A stretch of 64,000 bases of DNA from an uncultured Dokdonia sp. (GCA_947503305.1 CANNDF010000006.1:248001-312000), one strand, 5' to 3'; counted from the stretch's first letter, positions 1 through 10,313 are shown. Notes: a model not told the origin generated them from the sequence alone. Numbers and translations: made by a program.

Positions 1-615
1 TGTTACGATGATTTTTATAAAGTACCTCAAGCAGCAGACTGGATTATGAAACCAGAGCTATCTCAAGCACATCTTGATATAGAAGATCGCGATCTTACTT
101 ATGAAAAACAAATGCAATTACAACCTCATATTGTATATCTGGCAAACTCTAGTAATGTAAAAGTAGGAGTGACCAGAAAAGCACAAGTTCCTACCCGATG
201 GATTGATCAAGGTGCGCATGAAGCTATAGAAATTGTAGAAGTACCTAATAGGTATCTAGCAGGAATCACAGAAGTAGCACTTAAAGAACATGTATCAGAT
301 AAGACCAATTGGCGTAAAATGCTTAAAAATGAAATAGAAGATGTAAACCTTATTGAAAGTCGAGAAAAACTCAAATCTTTTATTCCAGAAGAAGCTCAAC
401 AATATTTTATTTCTGATAATCAAGAAACACATATCCATTTTCCTGTAGCACGATATCCAGAAAAATTAAAAACACTTAATCTAGATAAAACACAAGCTTA
501 CGAAGGGGTTCTAAAGGGGATTAAAGGGCAGTACTTCATTTTTGAAGATGATACTGTTTTTAATATACGCTCTTGGGAAGGCTATGTCGTACGATTAGAG
601 ATTGTATTAAGTTGA
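1..615 (+). CDS. DUF2797 family protein (5' truncated)
   Basis: The reading frame is open from the first base, so the N-terminus lies outside the window; the first ATG, at position 46, is internal. The visible part has the family layout: a Cys followed by xDFYKVPQAADWIMKPELS, then a VYLANSSNVKVGVTRK block that resembles the GIY-like YLA..KVG.TR motif, then RWIDQGA. DUF2797 proteins are cytoplasmic and of unknown function. The gene ends 70 bp before a convergent LysE-family gene. The family call is by recalled motif similarity; no activity can be claimed. Confidence 0.75.
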   Translation, partial: CYDDFYKVPQAADWIMKPELSQAHLDIEDRDLTYEKQMQLQPHIVYLANSSNVKVGVTRKAQVPTRWIDQGAHEAIEIVEVPNRYLAGITEVALKEHVSDKTNWRKMLKNEIEDVNLIESREKLKSFIPEEAQQYFISDNQETHIHFPVARYPEKLKTLNLDKTQAYEGVLKGIKGQYFIFEDDTVFNIRSWEGYVVRLEIVLS

Positions 616-684
616 TATAGTGCTTTGTTATAATATACTCTCAAAAAAGACTTTGATCTTTTATGTTTTGAGATTATGAATTGT

Positions 685-1296
685 TTAAAACAAGACTAGT
701 TTTGCTGTTTGAATTACCGAAAGACTAATCAGAATAACACCTATCATTTTGTTCATAGAAGTTCCTGATTGAGGTTTTGTTTTCTGAATCCGGTTGACAA
801 GTTTTCCATATGCATATAGAATAAGTACTTTTCCTAGAAATACACCTACAAAAAACAACATAAGCGATACAGAATAACCACCATCAAGATTAAAAGAACC
901 TCGTAACAAAGAAAAGACCAGTACCCAGTATACTAAAACAGGAGGGTTAATTACACTAAGTGCAAAACCTGTAAGGTATTTTGAGCCATATTTTTTAGAT
1001 TCTTTTTTCTCTTTTTTTCTATTAATAATAAAGTAAAGACCCGCAATAGCCAAAATTCCAGCAACCAACCCTTGTACCCACAAATGCATGGTAAAGAATT
1101 CTTGAACCACCATTCCAGATGAAAACGCAATAAGTGCAAGCATTACTTCTCCTATTCCGGCACCATATCCTATCTTTAGAGACTGGCATATATCTTCTTG
1201 TACAGTGGTTTTGACAACCGCAATATTAGAAGCTCCTGGAGGCAATGCGCCTATGGCAGTTGCGATAATACCGATAATAAGAAATGTAAAAATCAT
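685..1296 (-). CDS. LysE family translocator
   Basis: A 203-residue hydrophobic protein of the LysE/RhtB exporter superfamily, which exports amino acids and related small molecules across the inner membrane. The N-terminus has the family signature IGALPPGASNIAVVKTTVQ (about residues 16-34), and about six membrane segments are visible, with a basic KKEKKESKK loop near residue 95. Length fits the family. The gene is divergent from der; its ATG lies 132 bp from the der start. The substrate cannot be read from sequence. Confidence 0.85.
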   Translation of the reverse strand: MIFTFLIIGIIATAIGALPPGASNIAVVKTTVQEDICQSLKIGYGAGIGEVMLALIAFSSGMVVQEFFTMHLWVQGLVAGILAIAGLYFIINRKKEKKESKKYGSKYLTGFALSVINPPVLVYWVLVFSLLRGSFNLDGGYSVSLMLFFVGVFLGKVLILYAYGKLVNRIQKTKPQSGTSMNKMIGVILISLSVIQTAKLVLF

Positions 1297-1402
1297 GAGC
1301 CTTTAGTAGTGATGATTTACAAAAGCTTACATGATAGAAATGTTAAAGATTATAATTTAACACAACAAGAGCAAGAAGTAGGAAACTGTCTTTTATTACT
1401 CG

Positions 1403-1410
1403 TATCTTTG
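1403..1410 (+). promoter_or_regulatory. Bacteroidota -7 promoter element for der
   Basis: TATCTTTG matches the Bacteroidota -7 consensus TAnnTTTG and is followed by CACCC, 18 bp before the der start codon. No clear TTG -33 element is seen at the usual spacing. Confidence 0.55.
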
Positions 1411-1428
1411 CACCCTTAATTTATTTAG

Positions 1429-2733
1429 ATGAGCACTATTGTAGCTATTGTAGGTCGTCCTAATGTAGGAAAGTCTACTTTTTTTAATCGTTTGATACAA
1501 CGTCGTGAGGCCATTGTAGATGCTGTGAGTGGAGTAACGCGAGATCGTCATTATGGAAAAACAGATTGGAATGGTCGCGAGTTTTCAGTAATTGATACTG
1601 GAGGTTATGTAGTGGGTAGTGATGATGTTTTTGAGGCAGAAATAGATAAACAAGTAGAGCTAGCAATAGATGAAGCAGATGCGATTATCTTTATGGTAGA
1701 TGTTGAGCATGGTATTACTGGGATGGATGAAGATGTCGCTCAATTATTACGTAAAGTAAAAAAACCAGTATTCCTTGCGGTTAATAAAGTAGATAATAAT
1801 AAGCGCGAAGCAGATGCTGTAGAGTTTTATAACTTGGGGCTAGGTGATTTTTATACCATCGCTGCAACTAATGGGAGTGGGACAGGAGATCTATTAGATG
1901 CAGTAGTTGCTGCATTACCAGAAAAAGAAGAAGTAGAAGTAGAAGAATTACCACGGTTTGCCGTTGTAGGAAGACCTAATGCAGGTAAATCTAGCTTTAT
2001 AAATGCATTAATTGGAGAAGAGCGTTATATCGTTACAGATATTGCAGGAACTACAAGAGATTCTATAGATACAAAGTATAATCGTTTTGGTTTTGAGTTT
2101 AATCTAGTCGATACTGCGGGGATACGTCGTAAATCTAAAGTAAAAGAAGATTTAGAGTTTTATTCTGTAATGCGTAGTGTGCGTGCTATTGAGCATGCAG
2201 ATGTCTGTTTGCTCGTTGTAGATGCTACAAGAGGGTTTGACGGACAAGTTCAAAACATATTCTGGCTTGCAGAACGTAATAGAAAAGGGATTGTTATTCT
2301 TGTTAATAAATGGGATTTGGTAGAAAAAGATACCAAGACCATGAAAGCATTTGAAAAACAAATACGTCAAGAAATCGAACCTTTTACAGATGTACCTATT
2401 GTATTTATATCTGTTTTGAATAAGCAACGTATATTTAAAGCTATTGAAACGGCTGTAAAAGTTTATGAAAGTAGAACGCGTCGATTAAAGACAAGCGAAC
2501 TTAATGAGTTTTTCTTACCACTTATTGAAGCTTTTCCGCCTCCAGCATATAAAGGGAAGTATATAAAAATAAAGTACTGTATGCAATTGCCTACTCCTCA
2601 ACCTCAATTTGCATTGTTCTGTAATTTACCACAATACCTTAAAGAACCTTATCGTAGATTTTTAGAAAATAAATTACGAGAGGCCTATGATTTTGGAGGA
2701 GTTCCTATCTCAATTTATTTTAGAAAGAAATAA
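1429..2733 (+). CDS. der: Ribosome biogenesis GTPase Der (EngA)
   Basis: This is a double-Era GTPase needed for 50S subunit maturation. Two complete G domains are visible: P-loops GRPNVGKST near residue 9 and GRPNAGKSS near residue 180, each with its DTGG or DTAG switch motif and NKxD motif (NKVD near 120, NKWD near 292). A KH-like C-terminal domain follows and ends in [11 protein letters not shown]. The 434 residues match the usual length. It is monocistronic, with its own -7 element just upstream. Confidence 0.97.
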   Translation: MSTIVAIVGRPNVGKSTFFNRLIQRREAIVDAVSGVTRDRHYGKTDWNGREFSVIDTGGYVVGSDDVFEAEIDKQVELAIDEADAIIFMVDVEHGITGMDEDVAQLLRKVKKPVFLAVNKVDNNKREADAVEFYNLGLGDFYTIAATNGSGTGDLLDAVVAALPEKEEVEVEELPRFAVVGRPNAGKSSFINALIGEERYIVTDIAGTTRDSIDTKYNRFGFEFNLVDTAGIRRKSKVKEDLEFYSVMRSVRAIEHADVCLLVVDATRGFDGQVQNIFWLAERNRKGIVILVNKWDLVEKDTKTMKAFEKQIRQEIEPFTDVPIVFISVLNKQRIFKAIETAVKVYESRTRRLKTSELNEFFLPLIEAFPPPAYKGKYIKIKYCMQLPTPQPQFALFCNLPQYLKEPYRRFLENKLREAYDFGGVPISIYFRKK

Positions 2734-2773
2734 TATCTTTTCTTACATCTTGAAAGGAGAATCTTTTTGAGGA

Positions 2774-2793
2774 TTCGCTTTCGCGAAAGCGAA
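2774..2793. repeat. Palindrome CGCTTTCGCGAAAGCG, intergenic copy
   Basis: A perfect 20-bp palindrome (TTCGCTTTCGCGAAAGCGAA) lies in the 235-bp gap between der and the patatin gene. It contains the 16-mer that recurs through the window. It could act as an RNA hairpin after der, but there is no clear U-tract. Confidence 0.85.
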
Positions 2794-2968
2794 CTGACTC
2801 AATAAATATAGAGTACAATACTTTCATAATACACTCATTACCCTTAAGATAGAAACATGACACCTATGAAGTGATGATAAACTCGGGATAGATTTTTCTT
2901 TTCTTCCTATTTTGGAAAGTAGTACTATCTTGTTGCGTCTAAGATTTTCTAAAAAAACGAATACATTT

Positions 2969-3874
2969 ATGAGAGCACTTGTCATATCTGGTGGAGGAAG
3001 TAAAGGAGCTTTTGGAGGAGGAGTTGCTCAATACCTTACCGAAGAACTTGGCCATATATATGACTTATACATTGGTACATCAACAGGAAGTCTGTTGATT
3101 TCACATCTCGCATTAGGAAAAATTAAAGAAATAAAAGAGGTTTATACTTCTGTAAATCAAGAATCTATATTTAGTAACTGTCCATTTACAACAAAAAAAG
3201 ACAAATGGGGACAACCACAAATTGGAATTAACCATTGGAGCGTATTGCGTAATTTTTTAAGAGGGAGTAAAACATTTGGAGAGAGTTATAATCTTAAGGC
3301 ACTCATCAAAAAAATGATTACAGAAGAAGATTTTAATACTCTTAAATCTAGTCATAAAGATGTGGTTGTTACGGTTTCTAATCTATCCCTGCATGCGACA
3401 GAGTATAAGTCAATTAATGATGTAACCTATACAGATTTTTGTGATTGGGTTTGGATTTCTTGTAATTATATCCCATTTATGAGTCTGGTAAAAAAAGACG
3501 GCTGTGAGTATGCCGATGGAGGGTTTGGGAGTATGGTACCTATAAAAGAAGCAATAGATCGTGGTGCAACAGAGATTGATGTTATTATACTAGAAACAGA
3601 AGTGACTTATTATAATAGTTTGCCTTCAAAAAATGTATTTTCTCTTATTTCAAACTTGCATTCTTTTATGATAGATCGTATTGAAAAACAGAACATTACT
3701 ATAGGAAAGTTTGCCGCAAGTCATAAAGATGTGATTATTAATCTTTATTATACCCCTATTGTATTGACTACAAATTCTTTAATTTTTAATAAAGAAAAAA
3801 TGGCAGAATGGTGGCGAAGTGGCTTTCAGTATGCAGCTCATAAGAATACCAACCTTAATGAGATTAGAGATTAA
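2969..3874 (+). CDS. Patatin-like phospholipase
   Basis: A 301-residue patatin-domain protein, a serine hydrolase family acting on acyl esters or phospholipids. The start was set at ATG 2969 because the oxyanion-loop motif GGGSKGAFGGG follows at once; an upstream TTG at 2912 would add 19 residues without family character. The nucleophile elbow is GTSTG (about residue 37). The catalytic Asp is in YADGGFGSMVPI near residue 190. No signal peptide is visible, so it is probably cytoplasmic. It is convergent with the AsmA-like gene, 19 bp apart. Confidence 0.88.
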   Translation: MRALVISGGGSKGAFGGGVAQYLTEELGHIYDLYIGTSTGSLLISHLALGKIKEIKEVYTSVNQESIFSNCPFTTKKDKWGQPQIGINHWSVLRNFLRGSKTFGESYNLKALIKKMITEEDFNTLKSSHKDVVVTVSNLSLHATEYKSINDVTYTDFCDWVWISCNYIPFMSLVKKDGCEYADGGFGSMVPIKEAIDRGATEIDVIILETEVTYYNSLPSKNVFSLISNLHSFMIDRIEKQNITIGKFAASHKDVIINLYYTPIVLTTNSLIFNKEKMAEWWRSGFQYAAHKNTNLNEIRD

Positions 3875-3893
3875 GACAATAAAAAACGCTCTT

Positions 3894-6584
3894 TTACTCG
3901 TTATCCGTACTATCTTTTTTCGTTTCTTTTTTCTTGTTTTTATTTCCAAATAGTCCGCCTAGTAAGCCACCTACATCTTTGATAACATCATCTGCCTTTG
4001 GTTTTTGATTATTTGTTGAAGTACTATCTTTATCAGTGTCTTTGTTGCCTCCTATAATTCCTCCTAATATATCGCTTATCCCTTCTGTGCCTTCATTAAT
4101 AAGACGTTGCTTTTGGATATCGATGATTTGATTGGTAAGATCGGTAACAGCCGTCTTGGTATCCAGTTTAATTATAGGCTTGGTAAAATTTCCCGAAAGG
4201 GAAATAGGCAAATCTACAGAGAGATTTTCTTGTTCTGTAGCACTTAATTTTGAAAGTAAACCACCTACTTGATCTCCAAGGTATTTTCCTGGAAGATCTA
4301 ATGTCAGATTATAATCCATTACATTTTCAAAACTATGTCCACCGCTTATATTTACTGTAATATCATCTATTTTAATATCAAAAGGAGTGACAGCTACACT
4401 ACCATCTTTAAATTCCAGATTGGCTTTTAACTTGCTGAGATCAATCGCTTTAAGATCAATAAAATTTAATTGATTGTCAAGTTGGGTTAAGAGTGGACTC
4501 TGGTCTGTCTGTATATTTGCAGTAAGTATCTGAGCAAAGGCACCTCCATCTAATGTATTAAGGATAGGTGCAAAGTTTTCATCAAGTTGTCCTTTAAGAT
4601 TTATTTTTGTGGTTATAGATCCTTGTAATGCTTTTGCAATAGGAGCAAGACCTTTAAGGAGATCTACATTTTGGAAAGATTGTGTAATATCTATTTTACT
4701 AAGATCTAAAATCATATCAAAAACAGGAGCTCCTGTTTTTGTAGATACATTACCAGAGAACCCTGCTTGCCCGCCAAAAATTGAAGAATTTACATTGTTT
4801 AGGTTTGCTTTTTCATCGGCAATAGCTACGGTACCAGAAACAGCTGTAAGCTCCAGATCATCATAAATTACTTTATCTGCTTTAAAATTGAGCGAAGCAT
4901 CTAAAAAGTCTGGGATCTGAACGGAAGCTTCACTGGGAATACTGTTTGTAGTTGTTTCTTCCGATGCATTACGGGTAGTTGTAGAAGCATCAGGAGTTTC
5001 GGGTACAGAAAAATCGTTAAGGTTAAATACCTTAGAAGTGACATCAAATCGCCCTTTGAGATCTTCTTTTGACATGACAAATGGGATAAGGTTTTCTATA
5101 GTTCCATTTGCTTTGATATCGGTGTCGCCACTTTTTCCCTCAAAATTATTGAGAGTAATTACTCCAGGATTAAAGGTGACAGATGCATCTTGGATCGTGA
5201 TAGGCTTAGGTAATTCTTCTCCTGCATATTTTAGGTCGTTAAGTTGTGCTTGCCCATTACTTTTGATATTTTGATACTGTTGGTTTTCGACAGATTGCAT
5301 ATCAAAGGCGGTTGTCATATCTGCAATAAGTTTTCCTTCTAATGGTGTTTTGAGATCTAGGGGATATACCTTTTCAAGATTAGCCAGATCTAAGGTCCCT
5401 TTAATCGCCAGGTTCACAAGAATATTGGTAGTGAGATTGCGTAGTTTTCCTGAAGTAGAAAACAGGTCGTCATCTATTTTAAAATTAAGTGCATTTATAG
5501 CTATATAAGTGTCATCTACATTTCCAGTTTCATTCTTGATTTTTGCATCTATATTGATGTTATTCATTTGTTTAGGTAGGTCTGGATACTTAAAAGAAGC
5601 ATTTTTTGAAACAATAGCAATATCCATTTTGGGGATGGTGTTTTCTGTTACGTTTCCGTTTATTTTTCCGCTTACGCTAAAATCACCTCCCGTTTGCACC
5701 CCATCTAGATTTTTTGCATACGTTTTTGGGATAATGGCCAGGAAGTTTTTAAAATCTGATGTAGGCGTTTCAAAAGAAATATCCATTGCAGTAGCCTCTT
5801 CCTGTAACTGCACGTATCCATCAAATTCTAATGGAAGGGCATTGATCACTGCTTTATTTTCTAGAAAACTATACTTCTGATTCTCCAGATCTAACTGAAT
5901 AGCAGCATCTAGTTGGAGTGTGTTATTATCTAGATAATGAGTACCATCAAGATCAAAAGATGCAAGAGCCGTAGTATTGGTTTGTAAGGTACTTTGATTT
6001 GCACTAAGATCCCCATTTCCCTCATGATATACTTCACTTAAGCGTAGATATGTTTTACTACTTGCATCAAGATAGTTGATGGTCGCATTATTAATCTCAT
6101 AGTGATTAAGCGCAAACGAAAAGGGAGTAGCCGTATCTTCTTTTGAGATAGCTGGGCTATTTTCTATAGTTTTCTCTTTTTTAATGCCTATATCATAACT
6201 GGCATTTCCTAAGGTATCTATCTGAATGGTAATTATGGCATCATCGAGTCGAAGTGCATCTATTTTTATAGGGTCGTCATCAGCACTTTTAAAAAGTTGA
6301 CGGATACCCATAGCAATTTGTAATTCTTTTCCAGAAGCGAGCGTATCCCCTTGAAAAGGCACATTGTTTACCACACTAAAATCTGATAGAGTAACGGTAG
6401 CGTCTGGAAACCCTTTTAATAGACTAATGTCTAAAGCTCGCCATGTTACTTGTGCATTGACATTATTATTGATTGTAGTTTTAAGCAAGTCTTCCAACTT
6501 TCCTTTAAAGAGAAATGGCGTAGCAATTAGGAGTATGACAACTACTAAAAGAAAGATGCTTATTATTTTTAAAATACGTTTCAT
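3894..6584 (-). CDS. AsmA-like family outer-membrane biogenesis protein
   Basis: An 896-residue protein with one N-terminal membrane anchor (about residues 5-27) and a long beta-rich periplasmic region. The opening ALDISLLKGFPDATVTLSDFSVVN is typical of Bacteroidota AsmA-like proteins; repeated amphipathic strands follow, and the AsmA C-terminal part (SGGHSFENVMDYNLTLDLP) lies near residue 755. The tail is Asn/Lys/Gly-rich and low-complexity. AsmA-family proteins are linked to lipid transport between membranes and envelope homeostasis. It ends 19 bp from the convergent patatin gene; no operon partner is evident. Confidence 0.8.
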   Translation of the reverse strand: MKRILKIISIFLLVVVILLIATPFLFKGKLEDLLKTTINNNVNAQVTWRALDISLLKGFPDATVTLSDFSVVNNVPFQGDTLASGKELQIAMGIRQLFKSADDDPIKIDALRLDDAIITIQIDTLGNASYDIGIKKEKTIENSPAISKEDTATPFSFALNHYEINNATINYLDASSKTYLRLSEVYHEGNGDLSANQSTLQTNTTALASFDLDGTHYLDNNTLQLDAAIQLDLENQKYSFLENKAVINALPLEFDGYVQLQEEATAMDISFETPTSDFKNFLAIIPKTYAKNLDGVQTGGDFSVSGKINGNVTENTIPKMDIAIVSKNASFKYPDLPKQMNNINIDAKIKNETGNVDDTYIAINALNFKIDDDLFSTSGKLRNLTTNILVNLAIKGTLDLANLEKVYPLDLKTPLEGKLIADMTTAFDMQSVENQQYQNIKSNGQAQLNDLKYAGEELPKPITIQDASVTFNPGVITLNNFEGKSGDTDIKANGTIENLIPFVMSKEDLKGRFDVTSKVFNLNDFSVPETPDASTTTRNASEETTTNSIPSEASVQIPDFLDASLNFKADKVIYDDLELTAVSGTVAIADEKANLNNVNSSIFGGQAGFSGNVSTKTGAPVFDMILDLSKIDITQSFQNVDLLKGLAPIAKALQGSITTKINLKGQLDENFAPILNTLDGGAFAQILTANIQTDQSPLLTQLDNQLNFIDLKAIDLSKLKANLEFKDGSVAVTPFDIKIDDITVNISGGHSFENVMDYNLTLDLPGKYLGDQVGGLLSKLSATEQENLSVDLPISLSGNFTKPIIKLDTKTAVTDLTNQIIDIQKQRLINEGTEGISDILGGIIGGNKDTDKDSTSTNNQKPKADDVIKDVGGLLGGLFGNKNKKKETKKDSTDNE

Positions 6585-6599
6585 TAGATGTTTTTATAA

Positions 6600-7313
6600 T
6601 TATACGTCCAATTGGAGTTCTTCGCCTTCAGATAGTTTAAATCGTTTTCTAAAAATAGCAACACCGAGGTATAATAAGGGGGTATCTAAAGCGGCAATAA
6701 GTACTTTAAATAAAAACCCACCTAGAAGTAAACTCCCAAAACGTTCCCATTCTATTTTACCAAAACTACACAGGAGTAAAAGTACCGCTGAGGTATCAAT
6801 AAACTGTGATAGGAATGTTGAGAAATTATTACGTAACCATAAATGTTTTCCTTTTGTGAGGCGTTTCCAAAAATGAAAAATGTGTATATCCACATATTGT
6901 GCCAATAAATACGCCATCATACTTGCAAATACAGCAACTGCTGTAGCTCCAAATACTTTTGTAAACAATTCATTAGTTATAGGAGACCAGCTTGTGGCTG
7001 GTACAGCCTGTGCAACATAAACGATAAGTAATGAAAAAAATGAAGCATAAATTCCAGTAGTAACGATTTGGTTTGCTTTCTTTTTTCCATAAATTTCACT
7101 GATTAAATCGGTGATTAAAAAAGTAATAGGATAGGGAAGGATCCCGACAGAAATCTCAAAAGTATAGATTCCAAAAAAATCCCAACTAAAAAATTTTTGG
7201 AAGATCAAATTAGAGACAACCAGTGCGCATATAAATAAGGCACCTAATATAAAGTAAATTCGATATGCAGCTTGCACATCCCGTAATGAACGGGCAGTAA
7301 CAGTGTGATTCAT
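6600..7313 (-). CDS. Queuosine precursor transporter (VUT/YhhQ family)
   Basis: A 237-residue integral membrane protein of the VUT family. Family blocks include FPYPITFLITDLISEIYGKKKA-like residues near 75, the central AQYVDIHIFHFWKRLTKGKHLWLRNNFST (about 139-168) and FIDT near 172. Members import queuosine precursors such as preQ0/preQ1. Six membrane spans are visible. It starts 96 bp from the divergent folK-kinase gene and ends 15 bp before the start of the AsmA-like gene on the same strand, so the two may be co-transcribed. Confidence 0.85.
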   Translation of the reverse strand: MNHTVTARSLRDVQAAYRIYFILGALFICALVVSNLIFQKFFSWDFFGIYTFEISVGILPYPITFLITDLISEIYGKKKANQIVTTGIYASFFSLLIVYVAQAVPATSWSPITNELFTKVFGATAVAVFASMMAYLLAQYVDIHIFHFWKRLTKGKHLWLRNNFSTFLSQFIDTSAVLLLLCSFGKIEWERFGSLLLGGFLFKVLIAALDTPLLYLGVAIFRKRFKLSEGEELQLDV

Positions 7314-7409
7314 TTTCTTAATAACTTCAATCTCAAAATTAACTTATTATGAGATTCTTTTACTTAATTTGTTCATAAATGTTACTTGTATAACTAGCAG
7401 CACAAACCA

Positions 7410-8522
7410 TTGCACACCATATATTTATCATTAGGCAGTAATCAAGGGAATACCTATGAGCATTTGAATAAAGCAATATTATTGCTTTTTCAAAAGGTAG
7501 GACAGGTAATTAAAATCTCTCCAGTGTATCAAAGTCCGGCAATGGGTTTTAACGGGCCAGATTTTCATAATTGTACTGTATGTATAAAGACCTATCTCTC
7601 GGCTGCAAAGCTTCTCAAACGTATTTTACATATAGAAAAAACGATGGGCAGAGTACGGGAAGGTGTCGGTTATCAGTCTCGTCCTATCGATATTGATATT
7701 TTGTTATATGATGATGAGGTGATCAAAACAGCGACACTTACTGTACCTCATCCGCGTATGTTAGAACGGGCTTTTGTACTCAAGCCTCTCGTAGATATAG
7801 TAGGGGATAAGACGGATCCCGCTTTCGCGAAAGCGTACACCACCTTACTTGAAGAATGTCCGGATAAAAGCACAATTACCAAACAGCCTAAGTGGCTTAA
7901 GAATCCAAAAGATAGTATTGCACTAGGAACCCATAATTATATTGCTATCGAAGGTAATATAGGTGCCGGAAAAACAAGTCTGGCTCAAATGATCTCTGAA
8001 GAGTTTAATGCAAAACTTATTTTAGAACGTTTTAAAGACAATCCTTTTCTTCCTAAATTTTATAAAGAACCAGACCGGTATGCGTTTCCGCTTGAAATGT
8101 CTTTTCTTGCAGATAGGTATCAACAATTACTAGATGATATAGGGCAGTATGATCTCTTTAAAGATTTTATGATTGCAGATTATGATCGGTATAAATCACT
8201 CATTTTTGCGCAAGTCACCTTGCAAGAGGAAGAATATGTACTTTACAAACGATTGCATGAGATGATGTATAGAGAGATGCCACAACCTGATTTGTATGTC
8301 TATCTATATCAAAATACGGAACGTCTTCTTGAGAATATAAAAAAACGAGGACGTAGCTATGAAAAAGATATAAGTGCAGACTATTTGGAAAAAATCAATC
8401 AAGGATATCTGGATTTTATAAAAGCACAACATCAACTTAATGTAAAAATTATTGATGTTTCTGAGTTGGACTTTGTAAAAAACAGGGAAGACTATCTTGC
8501 CGTTCTGGAACAATTTCAATAG
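7410..8522 (+). CDS. folK: Bifunctional folK-type HPPK / deoxynucleoside kinase fusion
   Basis: The N-terminal part (about residues 1-145) is 6-hydroxymethyl-7,8-dihydropterin pyrophosphokinase, the folate-pathway enzyme, shown by YLSLGSNQG at the start, RPIDIDILLYDD (about 91-102) and VPHPRM. The C-terminal part (about 170-370) is a deoxynucleoside kinase with P-loop EGNIGAGKTS near 180, an ERFKDNPFLPKFY block and a RGRSYE lid near 312. The start appears to be TTG at 7410: the frame is closed by TAG 15 bp upstream and the HPPK motif begins at once, with no earlier ATG. The joining linker carries a palindromic repeat (7820-7835). This fusion is known in Bacteroidota. Confidence 0.9.
   Translation: MHTIYLSLGSNQGNTYEHLNKAILLLFQKVGQVIKISPVYQSPAMGFNGPDFHNCTVCIKTYLSAAKLLKRILHIEKTMGRVREGVGYQSRPIDIDILLYDDEVIKTATLTVPHPRMLERAFVLKPLVDIVGDKTDPAFAKAYTTLLEECPDKSTITKQPKWLKNPKDSIALGTHNYIAIEGNIGAGKTSLAQMISEEFNAKLILERFKDNPFLPKFYKEPDRYAFPLEMSFLADRYQQLLDDIGQYDLFKDFMIADYDRYKSLIFAQVTLQEEEYVLYKRLHEMMYREMPQPDLYVYLYQNTERLLENIKKRGRSYEKDISADYLEKINQGYLDFIKAQHQLNVKIIDVSELDFVKNREDYLAVLEQFQ
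7820..7835. repeat. Palindrome CGCTTTCGCGAAAGCG inside the folK-kinase linker
   Basis: An exact copy of the window-wide 16-mer, translated as part of DPAFAKAYTTL between the two enzyme domains (about residue 137), where an insertion would disturb neither fold. Confidence 0.9.
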
Positions 8523-8582
8523 TTTTTTGTCAAATATAAGTTTGTTGATCAAACACTATTAACGTCTCTTTAGGGAAGACCT

Positions 8583-9485
8583 ATGGATATCTTTATATCT
8601 TTACAAAAAGCAATCACCATGTATTATTCTAAACGTACATTTTTCTTTATTGGGCTGGTACTCCTCATGACGATTACTTTTGATACATTACAGCAGTTAT
8701 ATTTCATAAGACGATATGATATTGTAGAAGGGATTACCTTTTGGGACTTGTTGCAAGGGCAGGCTTATAAGTGGTTAATCTGGGTTGTACTGGGCTACTT
8801 TCTCTATGGATATAGTTATGCAAATAGCAAGAAGGAAGTAACACTATCCTATTATATACGACTTGTTTTGGTAATAGGTGCTCTGGTTATTTTGAATATT
8901 ATCGCAATAAGTTTTCTTGAGATAATCAATAGTGGGGATGTATTTTCAGTATCCTTATTTTTTGAAGAATATATGACGTTTTTTATATTCCAAAAAGCCC
9001 CGATGTATACCTTGGGATATATTGCTATTGTAGTGATCCTTCATCTGCTTTTTGCAAATACGGCCCTGCAATTTCAGGTACAGCAACTTTCGGAAGTAAA
9101 AACGGTCAATGAGCAATTGTACATGCAATTAAAAGAATATTCTGATGATAAAGCTACGGTACTCAATATTAAAATAGGAAACAAAAGGCGTATTATCCCT
9201 ATTGCTCAAATATGTTGGGTAGAAGCAGATGACTATTGTGTAAAAGTGCATACACATCAAGGAGAATCCTTAACAATGCGCAGTTCCTTAAAGGCCCTTC
9301 AAGAAAAGCTGGGCGCACAGTTTTTACGTGTACATCGTAATGCGATCGTCAATATGGATTTTGTAAAAGAACTTAAGATTACAAATCCGCCAAGTCTGCT
9401 ACTTCTGAACGATGATCAAATTGCGATTTCAAAAAGCCAGTTGAAAGGGGTTCGGGATTTTTTAGGCAAATTAGAAATTTCTTAA
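8583..9485 (+). CDS. LytTR family transcriptional regulator with membrane domain
   Basis: A 300-residue protein with four N-terminal hydrophobic segments (about residues 20-40, 60-80, 95-115 and 140-160), a short coiled stretch (FQVQQLSEVKTVNEQLYMQLKEY) and a C-terminal LytTR DNA-binding domain (about 195-295). Domain motifs seen are WVEADDYCVKVHT, LRVHRNAIVN and ISKSQLKGVRDFL. Such membrane-tethered LytTR proteins usually lack a receiver domain and sense envelope signals. The target genes are unknown. Confidence 0.88.
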   Translation: MDIFISLQKAITMYYSKRTFFFIGLVLLMTITFDTLQQLYFIRRYDIVEGITFWDLLQGQAYKWLIWVVLGYFLYGYSYANSKKEVTLSYYIRLVLVIGALVILNIIAISFLEIINSGDVFSVSLFFEEYMTFFIFQKAPMYTLGYIAIVVILHLLFANTALQFQVQQLSEVKTVNEQLYMQLKEYSDDKATVLNIKIGNKRRIIPIAQICWVEADDYCVKVHTHQGESLTMRSSLKALQEKLGAQFLRVHRNAIVNMDFVKELKITNPPSLLLLNDDQIAISKSQLKGVRDFLGKLEIS

Positions 9486-9583
9486 CATCGTTTACTGCAA
9501 AGTTGCAGATATTCCCTGCAAGAGTGTAGGTGGCATCAGTGGTTTGTATTTCATTTACAGGATCAACCAGTATATCTTATCTT

Positions 9584-10162
9584 ATGAAATATTTATCGCT
9601 ACTTTGTTTATTTTTTATATCTGTATCTGTATCTGGCCAGAATACGTATAAATATGAAGTTTCTAGTGCACACCCTTTTGGACTACCACATCCAGATGCG
9701 CCTAAAGAGTTACTAGACTATGCCCCTCTTATCGGAGCATGTAATTGCTCATCGGTACGAAGAAACCCTGATCAATCATGGGCAGATCCAGAAGATATGC
9801 TATGGCGTTTTAAATATATTATGAATGGTACCGCAGTACAAGACGAAAGCCTTAAGGCTAGCGGGGGTCACTCTGGGAGTATCCGACAGTTTATAAAAGA
9901 TAGTAGTGCCTGGTATGTGCATTATTATTCTAATGTGGGTCCAACCCCCGTATTATCTGCCTGGAAAGGAGGAAAACGAGGAGATAGCATCGTCCTGTAC
10001 AGAAACCAAACCGCTCCTAATGGTATGGAAGGGTTTTACCGAATTACTTTTAGTAATATGACAAAAAAAGGATTTAACTGGATAGGGGAATGGGTAAATA
10101 CGACCGAGACCATTACATACCCTACCTGGAAAATTACCTGTAGAAAAAGAGAGACAGAGTAA
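9584..10162 (+). CDS. Secreted protein of unknown function
   Basis: A 192-residue protein. The start was set at ATG 9584 because a clean signal peptide follows (KYLSLLCLFFISVSVSGQ, cleavage after the SG region); the frame is open upstream to a GTG/ATG around 9530 without signal-peptide logic. The mature part has CNCSSVRRNPDQSWADPEDMLWRFKYI and a run of beta strands ending in Cys-Arg-Lys, resembling lipocalin/DUF1579-like secreted domains, but I do not recognise it firmly. It is the last plus-strand gene before the minus-strand accessory region. Confidence 0.6.
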   Translation: MKYLSLLCLFFISVSVSGQNTYKYEVSSAHPFGLPHPDAPKELLDYAPLIGACNCSSVRRNPDQSWADPEDMLWRFKYIMNGTAVQDESLKASGGHSGSIRQFIKDSSAWYVHYYSNVGPTPVLSAWKGGKRGDSIVLYRNQTAPNGMEGFYRITFSNMTKKGFNWIGEWVNTTETITYPTWKITCRKRETE

Positions 10163-10313
10163 GGGAAAATTCTTATTAGAGAACAACAAAGAGACGGTAT
10201 ACTTTTACTAGGGTATCTGTGAGTGTAAAACCAAAAGATACGTCATATTCTCTTTTACTACCTTATTATATTGGGCTAGGAATTTTTATGAGATACGTTA
10301 GAGAGAGAAGTTA

